A stretch of 27,679 nucleotides of DNA from NCBI GenBank assembly GCA_046539045.1, contig JBKHHU010000017.1, positions 1-27,679 on the forward strand, given 5' to 3'. How positions within the stretch are numbered: position 1 is the stretch's first letter; each line of letters starts with the position of its first letter. Positions 16,080 to 22,962 of this stretch are shown one piece after another. Both the position numbers and the translations under genes were made by a program. Source of the DNA: JBKHHU01 sp046539045. Its GTDB lineage: Bacteria; Planctomycetota; Phycisphaerae; SM23-33. Under the pieces are notes generated by a model. The model ran no database searches and had not been told where the DNA came from. It was given only the letters and a program-made list of their open reading frames with translations.

Positions 16080-16367
16080 TTAACCTACTCCGTTTCCTGG
16101 AATCCACCGGACGACGTTGGTGGGCTTACACCTAAGTCCAGATGCTTCTTAGACTTGACCCATCTTGCAGCGTACGAGCTGCATCCGGGCCGGGCCAGTG
16201 CTGCCTCCAACCAGACTCTCGGGTAGCCTGGAGTGCTTGTGGCAATCCAGTGCTCTTATCGGACTCTTGCTGGGGCGGATTAACTTGTGCTTCAAGAAAA
16301 GCGGGGCGGAAGGTGTGTAATCCGGCGGGGGGATCCCGGCCAAAGCACGCAACACAAGTCCGGCAGC
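16080..16367 (-). other. 288-base gap between hemW and pilM; no gene, several small inverted repeats
   Basis: No coding region is supported. On the minus strand there are short inverted repeats, for example TGCAGC/GCTGCA at plus 16166-16171 and 16178-16183 (6-nt loop), and CTGGA...TCCAG and CTCCA...TGGAG pairs that share bases and so compete. The best promoter candidate (TTAATC, 17 nt, GATAAG) is weak. The stretch is long for a co-directed gap in this window and is the natural place for control of the pil cluster. Confidence 0.4.
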
Positions 16368-17534
16368 TTACCCGGCTTCAGAAATGATCTCCGCCAGAAT
16401 CGTGTCTGCGACGAACAGGGCCGATTCCCGCAGGCGGATGGAAGTGGCGTCCAAACAGAGGTGATCGCGGAACTTGTCGAAACTCCGCGGGAACATCTCG
16501 ACCGGGTCGCGGCCGAAGCGGCCGGCAAACTCACGCCGGTTCACGCCCCGGCGAAGGCGCAGACCCAGCATCAGGGTCTCTGCCGCGGACAGGCGGGGCG
16601 GGAGTTTTTCCGTCTCGGCGGCGGGTTCTCGACCGGCTCGAAGTGCAGCGGCCCAGGCGTTCAGATCGGGCAGGTTTGTCCGGCGGACGCCGTGCACGTA
16701 CCCCGCCGCAGCCGGGCCGACACCGACGTACGGCAGGTTGTGCCAGTACGTCAGATTGTGCACGCACTGCTTGTCCTCGGCGGCGAAGTTGGATATCTCG
16801 TAGTGCTCCAGTCCAGCACGACGGGCTGCGTCAATCAAGTGGCGGTAGCACTGCTCCTGGAGGTCCTCGGATATTTCGTGCAGTTTCCCCGCCTGCAGGT
16901 CCGCCTCCAGCGGCGTTCCACGCTCGAAACTGAGAGAATAAGCGCTGATGTGATCCGGCCAAAGGCCGAGGGCAGTACTCACGGATTCCTGCCAGGAGTG
17001 CAGACTCTGGCCGGGGATGCCGTAGATCAGGTCCAGGCCCATATTTCCCGGGCAGATGTCCCGCAGACGCTTCCATGCCTCCAGGGCCTCTTGCCGGTCG
17101 TGCACCCGACCGAGGGTGCTCAATTCGGCGTTTGCGAAGCTCTGAACCCCGAGATTGATGCGATTGACCCGCCCGGCCAGCGTCCGTAGCATGTCCGCGT
17201 TGATGCTGGCGGGATTGGCTTCTATACTGATTTCGGTGTCCGAGTCGGTCAACGGGAGCAGATCATCCAGCAGTTCAGCCAAGGCTGTCGGTCCCAGGAC
17301 CGTGGGCGTTCCTCCACCCAGAAACAGACTGCGAAGCGGTCTTTCGAGTACCGATCGCCGCATTCGCACTTCCGCGCGGACCGCCTGCAGATAGCGGGTG
17401 ACGCCGTGAATGTCATGACGTAGCGAATAGAAGTCGCAGTACCGGCACTTCGAGACGCAAAACGGTACGTGTACGTACAGCGCCCGGGCCGGTTGTAGCG
17501 AAACTTCGGGCTCTTTTTTCTTGCAGGGGTCCAT
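16368..17534 (-). CDS. hemW: radical SAM heme chaperone HemW
   Basis: A 388-residue cytoplasmic radical SAM protein. The 4Fe-4S motif is FCVSKCRYC (C26, C30, C33) after the family-typical ALYVHVPFC start. Further marks are FLGGGTPTVL, the SIEANP strand and INLGVQSFANAEL, then GLDLIYGIPGQ. HemW (formerly annotated as oxygen-independent coproporphyrinogen oxidase-like) binds and transfers heme; it lacks the features of true HemN. Start: ATG at 17534 is chosen; a GTG at 17573 would add 13 residues. Neither has a clear ribosome binding site. The gene is divergent from the FHA gene and upstream of the pil cluster. Confidence 0.88.
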   Translation of the reverse strand: MDPCKKKEPEVSLQPARALYVHVPFCVSKCRYCDFYSLRHDIHGVTRYLQAVRAEVRMRRSVLERPLRSLFLGGGTPTVLGPTALAELLDDLLPLTDSDTEISIEANPASINADMLRTLAGRVNRINLGVQSFANAELSTLGRVHDRQEALEAWKRLRDICPGNMGLDLIYGIPGQSLHSWQESVSTALGLWPDHISAYSLSFERGTPLEADLQAGKLHEISEDLQEQCYRHLIDAARRAGLEHYEISNFAAEDKQCVHNLTYWHNLPYVGVGPAAAGYVHGVRRTNLPDLNAWAAALRAGREPAAETEKLPPRLSAAETLMLGLRLRRGVNRREFAGRFGRDPVEMFPRSFDKFRDHLCLDATSIRLRESALFVADTILAEIISEAG

Positions 17535-17642
17535 GAGGATTTTACAATCAACAGTTGCGTTCGGACGAGACACTAAACCTACAGGTCGGCAGACGTTGTC
17601 GGGAAGCAGCCGGCCGAACCCACGTTTTTAATGAGGCAGGCA

Positions 17643-18335
17643 ATGGACGTCAAACTCATCTTTTTCAAGAGTAGCGGGCAGAGGAAAGACATTCCAGTCA
17701 CCAAGTCCGAAGTCATCATCGGCAGAGGTGAGCAGTGCGATGTGCGTGTTCCGATCCCCAGCGTTTCCAGGCGTCACTGCCAGTTGACCCTCGGTGAAGA
17801 GGGCGTGAAGGTCCGAGATTTCGGTTCTTCCAACGGAACTTACGTGAACAACGAGCGGGTTACCGAGGCGACGCTCAGCGCGGGCGACCGACTGGTGGTC
17901 GGGCCGGTCATGTTCACCCTGCAGATCAACGGAGAGCCCGGGGACGTCCAGCCGGTCAAGACGCGCGGGCAGAAAATGGCAGAGGCCGGCGAGCCCGGTG
18001 CCGAAGAAGTCGTCGATCTGGAAGCGGATATCGTTGTTTCCTCCATGCCTGAACCCCCGGCTGAACCGGGCAATCAGCCCCAACCGTCGCAGGGACAACC
18101 GACCGCGCCGCTGCCTCAACAGCAGCCTCCGGCAGTGCCTCACGAAACTCCCCAGAAGCCGCCCGCACCGCCTGTGGCCCAGCAGCAGCCGGCAGAGCAG
18201 CCTGCAGAGCCCGAGCCGGTCGAGTTCCCCGGTGGTCAGAAAGACATTTCCGAGGACGACATCGATCCAATCGCAGCTCTGGAAGCGCTGGCACGCGAAG
18301 AAGACGAGGACGAAGAAGAGAACAAGCAGGGCTAA
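17643..18335 (+). CDS. FHA-domain protein with Pro/Gln-rich linker and acidic tail
   Basis: A 230-residue cytoplasmic protein. The FHA domain (about 20-95) carries the phosphothreonine-binding residues: IIGRG (25-29), SVSRRH (40-45) and SSNGTYVN (62-69). It should bind a phosphothreonine peptide, usually the product of a Hanks-type kinase, none of which is in the window. After residue 100 the chain becomes disordered: Pro/Gln-rich (about 137-195), then strongly acidic (about 203-227). Start: ATG at 17643 is preferred over 17631 because GAGG at 17633-17636 lies six bases before it and the domain starts straight after. FHA proteins often cluster with secretion systems, which fits the pil genes close by, but a link is inference. 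Confidence 0.85.
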   Translation: MDVKLIFFKSSGQRKDIPVTKSEVIIGRGEQCDVRVPIPSVSRRHCQLTLGEEGVKVRDFGSSNGTYVNNERVTEATLSAGDRLVVGPVMFTLQINGEPGDVQPVKTRGQKMAEAGEPGAEEVVDLEADIVVSSMPEPPAEPGNQPQPSQGQPTAPLPQQQPPAVPHETPQKPPAPPVAQQQPAEQPAEPEPVEFPGGQKDISEDDIDPIAALEALAREEDEDEEENKQG

Positions 18336-18353
18336 GCCCTCCTTCATATAAAA

Positions 18354-18389
18354 ATGAAATGCCCGGCCCGTTCAGGTCGGGCATTTCAT
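18354..18389 (+). terminator. Rho-independent terminator after the FHA gene
   Basis: A perfect 12-bp stem (ATGAAATGCCCG at 18354-18365 with CGGGCATTTCAT at 18378-18389) and a 12-nt loop, 18 bases past the stop codon. The A/T-rich base of the stem gives TTTCATT on the outgoing strand. It isolates the next small unit from the FHA gene. Confidence 0.8.
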
Positions 18390-18415
18390 TGCGCAAAGCA
18401 AGCGATGCGTTGGGC

Positions 18416-18444
18416 TTGACTGAGACAGAACCCGCGGCTACAGT
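18416..18444 (+). promoter_or_regulatory. near-consensus sigma70-type promoter of the small-ORF unit
   Basis: TTGACT (18416-18421), spacer of exactly 17 nt, TACAGT (18439-18444). The start of transcription is expected near 18451. This is the strongest promoter seen in the window, with the same architecture as the one at 7443-7471. It has no obvious purpose other than the leader and two tiny ORFs that follow. Confidence 0.7.
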
Positions 18445-18450
18445 ATTCCG

Positions 18451-18663
18451 GTGTCGCCCCAGCGGGCGGCGCAAAGCAAATCCTCAGCAGAAAGGGCAAC
18501 AGTGACTGCGAGGCTCACCAACCCGGCCGTGGTGTTGCGCCTGGAGCTGATTTTCTCCGGCTGACGTTTCTCGCCGGCCTTCGGCGCAATCCCTGAACCT
18601 TCACAGCAGAACCCGTTGTGCGTGCGATGTATGCGCCGGCGGAGAAATCAGGAGACGTCGAAC
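18451..18663 (+). other. structured 5' leader of the small-ORF unit
   Basis: About 213 nt between the inferred transcript start and the first tiny ORF, with no good ORF of its own. Stems that can be seen: 18455-18459 with 18464-18468; 18535-18541 (TTGCGCC) with 18583-18589 (GGCGCAA), enclosing 18543-18546 with 18555-18558. A competing 12-bp pairing joins 18547-18559 with 18640-18651 (one bulged base) and reaches into the ribosome binding site at 18650-18655. The two folds share bases 18555-18558. This is what a switching leader would look like, but no known riboswitch class was matched. Confidence 0.45.
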
Positions 18664-18792
18664 ATGACCGAAGAACGTACCGCAGCGGCGACGCTGCAGG
18701 ATGACGCTTTCCCCGAAACGCTGAAAATCAGTACGGGACAGCACATCGGCTTTGTCCGGATGGTTGGCCGCCGAGAGGAGGTGGACCGGTGA
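18664..18792 (+). CDS. small ORF, 42 residues, unknown
   Basis: A 42-residue ORF starting MTEERTAAATLQDDAFPE and ending MVGRREEVDR. It has AGGAGA at 18650-18655 with 8-nt spacing. The third codon positions are mostly G or C, like the neighbouring genes. It ends in a GTGA overlap with the next tiny ORF. No hydrophobic segment or known motif is present. It could be a small regulatory protein, a leader peptide or the remnant of a larger gene. Confidence 0.5.
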   Translation: MTEERTAAATLQDDAFPETLKISTGQHIGFVRMVGRREEVDR

Positions 18793-18863
18793 ACACGATC
18801 CGGAAGATCTTTGCAGATAGTGTCGAACTGCTGTGTCCGGTGCTGCGGCTGCGGAAAGACTAG
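18789..18863 (+). CDS. small ORF, 24 residues, unknown, coupled to the previous one
   Basis: A 24-residue ORF (MNTIRKIFADSVELLCPVLR, then LRKD) starting with GTG at 18789, overlapping the previous stop by 4 bases. AGGAGG at 18776-18781 lies 7 bases upstream, the best ribosome binding site in the window. The chain would form an amphipathic helix with basic ends and one Cys, so membrane association is possible. A hairpin follows 3 bases after the stop. Confidence 0.45.
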   Translation: MNTIRKIFADSVELLCPVLRLRKD

Positions 18864-18865
18864 CG

Positions 18866-18884
18866 CGCCGGCGGTGGGCCGGCG
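18866..18884. terminator. GC-rich hairpin between convergent units
   Basis: CGCCGGC (18866-18872), loop GGTGG, GCCGGCG (18878-18884): a perfect 7-bp stem of G and C only. No T-run follows on either strand. It starts 3 bases after the second tiny ORF and ends 4 bases before the end of ruvX, so it may end or stabilise both transcripts. Confidence 0.5.
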
Positions 18885-18887
18885 GGG

Positions 18888-19343
18888 TTACTCCTGTTCG
18901 GCTTGGGCTTCGTGCGGTTGCGGAGCATTGGTCGGGCCGTGCGAACGGAAGAAGTCCTGCAGGATGTAGCTGGCGGCGATAGCATCCTGCCGGGCTTTTC
19001 TCTTCTTGCGGGTAAATGTGCCTGCCAGCGCCTGGTCGGCTGCGAAGCTGCTCAGGCGCTCATCCCAGAGACGCACGTCCAGGCCGGTGCGGTCGACCAG
19101 CGTTTTGGCAAATTCCCGGACGATTTTGCCCTGATCGCCCTCCGTGCTGTCCATGTTCAGCGGCCATCCGAAGACGACGCCATCCACCCCGTACTCGCCG
19201 GCCAGCGCTGCAATGCGCTCCAGCGCCATCAATTCGGTGGAATCGGTGATGATCTCCACGGGGCTGGCGATCCCGGTGAGGGTGTCCCCCACGGCCACGC
19301 CGATGCGTTTCGTCCCGTGATCAATGCCCAGCCACGATCCCAT
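18888..19343 (-). CDS. ruvX: RuvX/YqgF pre-16S rRNA nuclease
   Basis: A 151-residue cytoplasmic RNase H-fold protein of normal length. The first motif is LGIDHGTKRIGVAVGD (5-20; catalytic D8), then VVFGWPLNMDSTEGDQ, then LWDERLSS, and RQDAIAASYIL with the last acidic residue. The family processes the 5' end of 16S rRNA, and an older name is Holliday junction resolvase-like. The frame is open further upstream, but MGSWLGIDHG at 19343 is the normal family start and an AGGA lies about 9 bases before it. It is downstream of manC on the same strand, separated by a repeat element. Confidence 0.88.
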   Translation of the reverse strand: MGSWLGIDHGTKRIGVAVGDTLTGIASPVEIITDSTELMALERIAALAGEYGVDGVVFGWPLNMDSTEGDQGKIVREFAKTLVDRTGLDVRLWDERLSSFAADQALAGTFTRKKRKARQDAIAASYILQDFFRSHGPTNAPQPHEAQAEQE

Positions 19344-19380
19344 GAGAAAAATCCTGTAATTGGGGAATACAGCATCTATC

Positions 19381-19462
19381 GGTTGGCGGGTCTCCTGACC
19401 CGCCAACGGGGCGAGACGTCCGCAATGAACATCGTGTAAGATGGTGGGTCGGGAGACACACC
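19381..19462. repeat. interspersed palindromic repeat, copy 1
   Basis: An 11-bp perfect stem (19382-19392 with 19397-19407, loop TCCT), then about 30 bases, then a second imperfect palindrome (GTGGGTCGGGAGACACACC, 19444-19462). A related copy lies at 26028-26110. It fills most of the gap between manC and ruvX. It has no coding potential and looks like a REP/MITE-style element. Confidence 0.65.
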
Positions 19463-19493
19463 ATGCAGGGCAGGATTGTGCCATCACGCGCTA

Positions 19494-20564
19494 TTAAAGG
19501 TACTTGCCCTCGTACTTCTTTTCGAGGTAGTTCACCAGTTCCTTCAGCCGCTGGGCGTCGGACTTGCTGCACACCAGCGTGGCGTCTTCCGAATGCACCA
19601 CGATGCAGTCGTCCATGCCCAGCACGGCCAGCAGGTGGTCGTCCTGGGTGACGACGACGTTCCGGAAGCTGTCCATGATGGTTGCTTCGCCGATCACGAC
19701 GTTCCCGCCCTCATCGGTGTCGGTGACGTTTTCCAGTGCCGGCCAGGAGCCAACGTCGATCCACTCGCAGTTCAGTTCCACCATAAGAACATCGTCGGAC
19801 TTCTCCATCACGGCGAAGTCGATGCTGATCTTCTCCAGCGTGGGATAGACCTCTTCAAGAATGGGCACGTAGTCCTTGCCCTGCTTTACCGCCTCGGCCA
19901 CCGGCTCAAGCTTCTGTTTCGACTCGGGCAGGTTCTTCTCCAAGGCATCCAGAATAGCAGAGACTTTCCAGACGAACATGCCGCTGTTCCAGAAGTACTG
20001 TCCGCTCTCGACATAGCGGCGAGCGGTCTGGTGGTCCGGTTTCTCTCGGAAGCCCTTGACGCGGAAGACGCTGTCTTCCAGGGATGCTCCGCAGTGGATG
20101 TATCCGAGCCCGGTATGGGGCCAGCTTGGCCGTATGCCGAACGTGACCAGCGATTCCGGGTGCTCTTCGGCTGCGTTGCAGGCCAGATCTACACACTCGG
20201 CGAATTTCTCGACCGGGCGGATTACGTGATCGGCGCTGAAGACGGCCATCGTTGCCTCGGGATCGGTCGCTGCCAGCAACTCGGCCCCGAGGGCGATTGC
20301 GTTGGCGGTATCCCGTCCTTGCGGTTCACCTACGATCCGCTCTCGAGGCAGATCTGGAATTGTCTCTGCCACCAGCTCGGCGTATTCGGCGTTGGTAATG
20401 ACCCAGATCTTGTCGTTGTCAAACACCTGCCGGGCGCGTTCGACAGCCAGTTCCAACAGGCATTTTCCTTCCAGCACCGGAAGCAACTGCTTCGGACGGG
20501 ACCTGCGACTGAGGGGCCAAAGGCGTTTGCCGGCTCCGCCGGCCATGATTACCGCGTGACGCAT
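19494..20564 (-). CDS. manC: mannose-1-phosphate guanylyltransferase
   Basis: A 356-residue cytoplasmic enzyme that makes GDP-mannose from mannose-1-phosphate and GTP. The N-terminal signature is MAGGAGKRLWPLSRRSRPKQ (residues 7-26), with GRDTANAIALGA, FSADHVI, VKGFREKPD and WNSGMFVWK in order, all typical. It is single-domain, without the C-terminal phosphomannose isomerase part found in longer homologues. The start at 20564 is fixed by GAGGAG (plus 20571-20576). GDP-mannose feeds mannosylated polysaccharides, exopolysaccharide or GDP-fucose. Confidence 0.92.
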   Translation of the reverse strand: MRHAVIMAGGAGKRLWPLSRRSRPKQLLPVLEGKCLLELAVERARQVFDNDKIWVITNAEYAELVAETIPDLPRERIVGEPQGRDTANAIALGAELLAATDPEATMAVFSADHVIRPVEKFAECVDLACNAAEEHPESLVTFGIRPSWPHTGLGYIHCGASLEDSVFRVKGFREKPDHQTARRYVESGQYFWNSGMFVWKVSAILDALEKNLPESKQKLEPVAEAVKQGKDYVPILEEVYPTLEKISIDFAVMEKSDDVLMVELNCEWIDVGSWPALENVTDTDEGGNVVIGEATIMDSFRNVVVTQDDHLLAVLGMDDCIVVHSEDATLVCSKSDAQRLKELVNYLEKKYEGKYL

Positions 20565-20618
20565 GAGAATCTCCTCTGCGGGCGCTTCGCACAACTGATA
20601 TCCGTTCGTTTCCGCGGA

Positions 20619-20647
20619 AGTATACCCGATTGTCCCGGAGTTTTCAT
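20619..20647 (-). promoter_or_regulatory. sigma70-type promoter candidate for manC
   Basis: On the minus strand, ATGAAA (plus 20642-20647), 17 nt, TATACT (plus 20619-20624), 4 of 6 and 5 of 6 matches. Transcription would start near 20612, giving a leader of about 48 nt. Confidence 0.45.
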
Positions 20648-20776
20648 CCGCTCAACACTTCCCATTTCGGCACAACACCGGACCGGACGGTAGGAAAAAC
20701 GCTGCAGACGGCCCGGCCAACGGAAACCCGCCTGACGTAGCGGTCAGATGTTTCGGCGATGGTTACTAACGGCCGG

Positions 20777-20805
20777 GTGAGAAAGGCTTGATGATCTGCT
20801 ATACT
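20777..20805 (+). promoter_or_regulatory. sigma70-type promoter candidate for the aldo/keto reductase gene
   Basis: GTGAGA (20777-20782), 17 nt, TATACT (20800-20805), 4 of 6 and 5 of 6 matches. The leader would be about 50 nt. It is divergent from the manC promoter in the same 297-base gap, which contains nothing else recognised. Confidence 0.45.
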
Positions 20806-20861
20806 CTTCTCCTTGCGACCTGCATGTCATTACTTGCTCAAGATGTCGGAAGGAGAACAGA

Positions 20862-22007
20862 GTGTTATACCGTGAGCTGGGTCAAACCGGACTGAAAGTA
20901 TCGCAATTGGGATTCGGAGCCATGAGGCTCCCGATGGTCAAGGACGGTGAAGAGAAGAAGGTCAACGACGAACTGGCCGTGCCGATGATTCACAAGGCCA
21001 TCGAAGCGGGTGTTAACTACATCGACACCGCGGTCATGTACTGTCATCACGATTCACAGCGGGCTGTCGGGAAGGCCTTGAAGGGGTGGCGCGACAAGGT
21101 AGTGGTCTCGACGAAGAACCACTACTTTGGCGACGACGAATCCAAATGGTGGCAGAACCTGGAGGATTCGCTGCGCCTGCTGGATATCGACTGCATCGAT
21201 ATCTACAACTGCCACGGGATGAACTGGGACACCAAGTGGTGTCAATGGGTCGATCCCTACATCTCCAAATGGCTGCAGAAGGCAAAGGACCAAGGGCTGA
21301 TCAAGCACATCTGCTGTTCGTTCCATGACAACGCAGAGAATCTGGTCAAGATCATCGACACCGATTTCTTCGAGTCGATTACGCTGCAGTACAACATCCT
21401 GGACCGGAAGCTGGAAGACGGGATCGCCTACGCCAAAGAGAAGAACCTGGGCGTGGTGGTGATGGGGCCTGTCGGTGGCGGACGGCTGGGTGCCGGCAGC
21501 GAAGTGCTGGAAGGGCTGCTCCCGCATATCGAGCGTGTTCCCGAACTGGCGATGCGCTTCGTGCTCAGCAATCCGAACGTGGATGTTGCCCTCAGCGGGA
21601 TGAGCACGATGGAGCATGTCGAAGAGAACATCCAAGTCTGTTCGGACAAGATCAGCCTGAAAGAGGAAGAGAAGCAGGCGATCGAAGAACATCTGGCCCG
21701 CATGCACGAGATGGAGAAACTTTACTGCACCGGCTGCGAATACTGCCTGCCGTGCCCGCAGGAGGTGGCGATTCCGAAGATTTTTGAGCGGTACAACGTC
21801 GGCAGGGTGTACGGCCTGTGGGAGCACGCGAAGAAGGCGTATAGCCGCATCGGCACGAACAAGTGGGACACCGGGAACAAAGCCGACGCGTGCGTTGATT
21901 GCGGTATCTGTGAAGACAAATGTCCGCAGGACATCCCTATCCGCAAGCAACTCAAAGAAGCCCACGCAATGCTGGCTGAGGAAGACACAGCCAAGGCGGC
22001 AGAATGA
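20862..22007 (+). CDS. aldo/keto reductase with C-terminal 4Fe-4S ferredoxin-type clusters
   Basis: A 381-residue protein. The first 300 residues are an AKR barrel: MLYRELGQTGLKVSQLGFGA at the start, NYIDTAVMY (catalytic Asp and Tyr), VVVSTKNH (Lys) and NCHGM (His). The last 80 residues add two cysteine clusters: CTGCEYCLPCP and CVDCGICEDKCP, the latter a classic 4Fe-4S binding motif. AKRs of this Fe-S subgroup are presumed to exchange electrons with ferredoxin-like partners as well as NAD(P)H; their substrates are mostly unknown. Start: GTG at 20862 with AAGGAG at 20850-20855. A class II aldolase-like gene follows 189 bases downstream and may share a pathway. Confidence 0.92.
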   Translation: MLYRELGQTGLKVSQLGFGAMRLPMVKDGEEKKVNDELAVPMIHKAIEAGVNYIDTAVMYCHHDSQRAVGKALKGWRDKVVVSTKNHYFGDDESKWWQNLEDSLRLLDIDCIDIYNCHGMNWDTKWCQWVDPYISKWLQKAKDQGLIKHICCSFHDNAENLVKIIDTDFFESITLQYNILDRKLEDGIAYAKEKNLGVVVMGPVGGGRLGAGSEVLEGLLPHIERVPELAMRFVLSNPNVDVALSGMSTMEHVEENIQVCSDKISLKEEEKQAIEEHLARMHEMEKLYCTGCEYCLPCPQEVAIPKIFERYNVGRVYGLWEHAKKAYSRIGTNKWDTGNKADACVDCGICEDKCPQDIPIRKQLKEAHAMLAEEDTAKAAE

Positions 22008-22196
22008 CCCGACGATCGGACCCGGCTAAACTGACGTGTGTAAGGCGGCCATGGAAAAGGTTCAGTGCGACGCGGCGGATTCAGGATCTCTCGCCTCGTA
22101 TTGCGCCGACAGGAGAGATGAGCGGTTTTGCGGGTCGGGCTTGACGGCCGGCGGCCGACGCGGTTCCATAGCCGAATCGAAACAAAGGAGAGCAGA

Positions 22197-22841
22197 ATGG
22201 CAGAGGTGGCCACTGAAACACAACTGGAAGAATTCGTCGCCGCCTGTCGACAGGTGGGCGCCTATGGGCTGGTCCGTTGCAGCAGCGGGAATCTTTCATT
22301 GCGCCTGGACGGCGAGCACATGCTCGTCAGCGGCACGCAGACCTGGTTGAGCACGATCACTGCCGATCGAGTCAGCCTCTGCCGCATCGCCGATGGGACC
22401 CCTGTCAACGGGATCAAACCGTCGGTTGAGAGCCGGTTCCATGCGGGCATTCTTCAGCGGCGGGGTGACGTGAACTGCGTGCTGCACTTTCAGTCCCCGG
22501 CGGCCACGACATTGTGCTGCATTCCAGAAGACCGGCGCCCCGAGGTATCGCTCATCATCGAGATGCCTTTCTACGTGGGGCCGGTCGCAAGCGTGCCTTT
22601 CCTGATGCCCGGTTCGCAGGAGTTGGCCGACGGGGTGATCGAGGCACTGACGAAACAAGATATGGCGATGCTGGCCAATCACGGGCTGGTGACAGTGGGC
22701 AAAGACCCTGCCGACGTGATCCAGCGGGCAGTGTTCTTCGAACTTGCCTGCGATCTTGCCCTTCGTGCCGGCGGTGACGCCGTGGCGATTCCGTCGGCTG
22801 ACGCGGACCGTTTGAGAAGTGTCTACCAGGGCGTCAAATAA
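22197..22841 (+). CDS. class II aldolase/adducin-family protein with an altered zinc site
   Basis: A 214-residue cytoplasmic protein of the fuculose-phosphate aldolase fold. Conserved features: RCSSGNLSLRL (phosphate-binding loop), PSVESRFHAGI (the catalytic Glu of PSSE) and LANHGLVTVG (third zinc His). The first two zinc ligands are normally HxH (HNH in FucA, HTH in many others), but here the site is VLHFQSPAATTL, so one His is replaced by Gln. Zinc binding may be weakened, or Gln may act as ligand in a distinct subfamily. The start at 22197 is set by AAAGGAG at 22184-22190. Substrate unknown. Confidence 0.82.
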   Translation: MAEVATETQLEEFVAACRQVGAYGLVRCSSGNLSLRLDGEHMLVSGTQTWLSTITADRVSLCRIADGTPVNGIKPSVESRFHAGILQRRGDVNCVLHFQSPAATTLCCIPEDRRPEVSLIIEMPFYVGPVASVPFLMPGSQELADGVIEALTKQDMAMLANHGLVTVGKDPADVIQRAVFFELACDLALRAGGDAVAIPSADADRLRSVYQGVK

Positions 22842-22910
22842 CCACCCATAGTCACCGCCGTCCAAAAGCAACCGCTTCGACTCGCAGCAGACAGACGTTA
22901 GCCCGCATGC

Positions 22911-22940
22911 AAAAGGGGCCCCGATCTTGTCAGGCCCCTC
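22911..22940 (-). terminator. Rho-independent terminator of the sigma/anti-sigma operon
   Basis: On the minus strand, AGGGGCC and GGCCCCT (plus 22933-22939 and 22914-22920) form a 7-bp stem followed by TTTTGC. It lies 23 bases after the anti-sigma stop. On the plus strand it may also stop the aldolase transcript, which lies 69 bases away, though without a T-run in that direction. Confidence 0.7.
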
Positions 22941-22962
22941 ATCTTAGTTTGCCGGTCTGCGG

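Noticed and set aside
16080..16367. Cyclic-di-GMP riboswitch upstream of pilM
   Set aside because: Such switches often precede pilus genes, but neither the GAAA tetraloop/receptor nor the conserved CGCAAAGC-type core was found on the minus strand.
18491..18548. Possible ZTP (pfl) riboswitch in the leader: GTGACTGCG and GCGCCTGGAGC resemble its conserved blocks
   Set aside because: The core is altered at several invariant positions and the expected first stem is not seen. The downstream tiny ORFs are not purine or folate genes. Too weak to call without a covariance model.
19344..19487. N-terminal extension of RuvX by 48 residues
   Set aside because: The extension is a translation of the palindromic repeat and has no similarity to the family; MGSWLGIDHG is the normal RuvX start.
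22141..22170. TTGACG as -35 box of a promoter for the class II aldolase gene
   Set aside because: No acceptable -10 hexamer lies 16-18 bases downstream (best TTCCAT or TCCATA), so it was not listed as a promoter.
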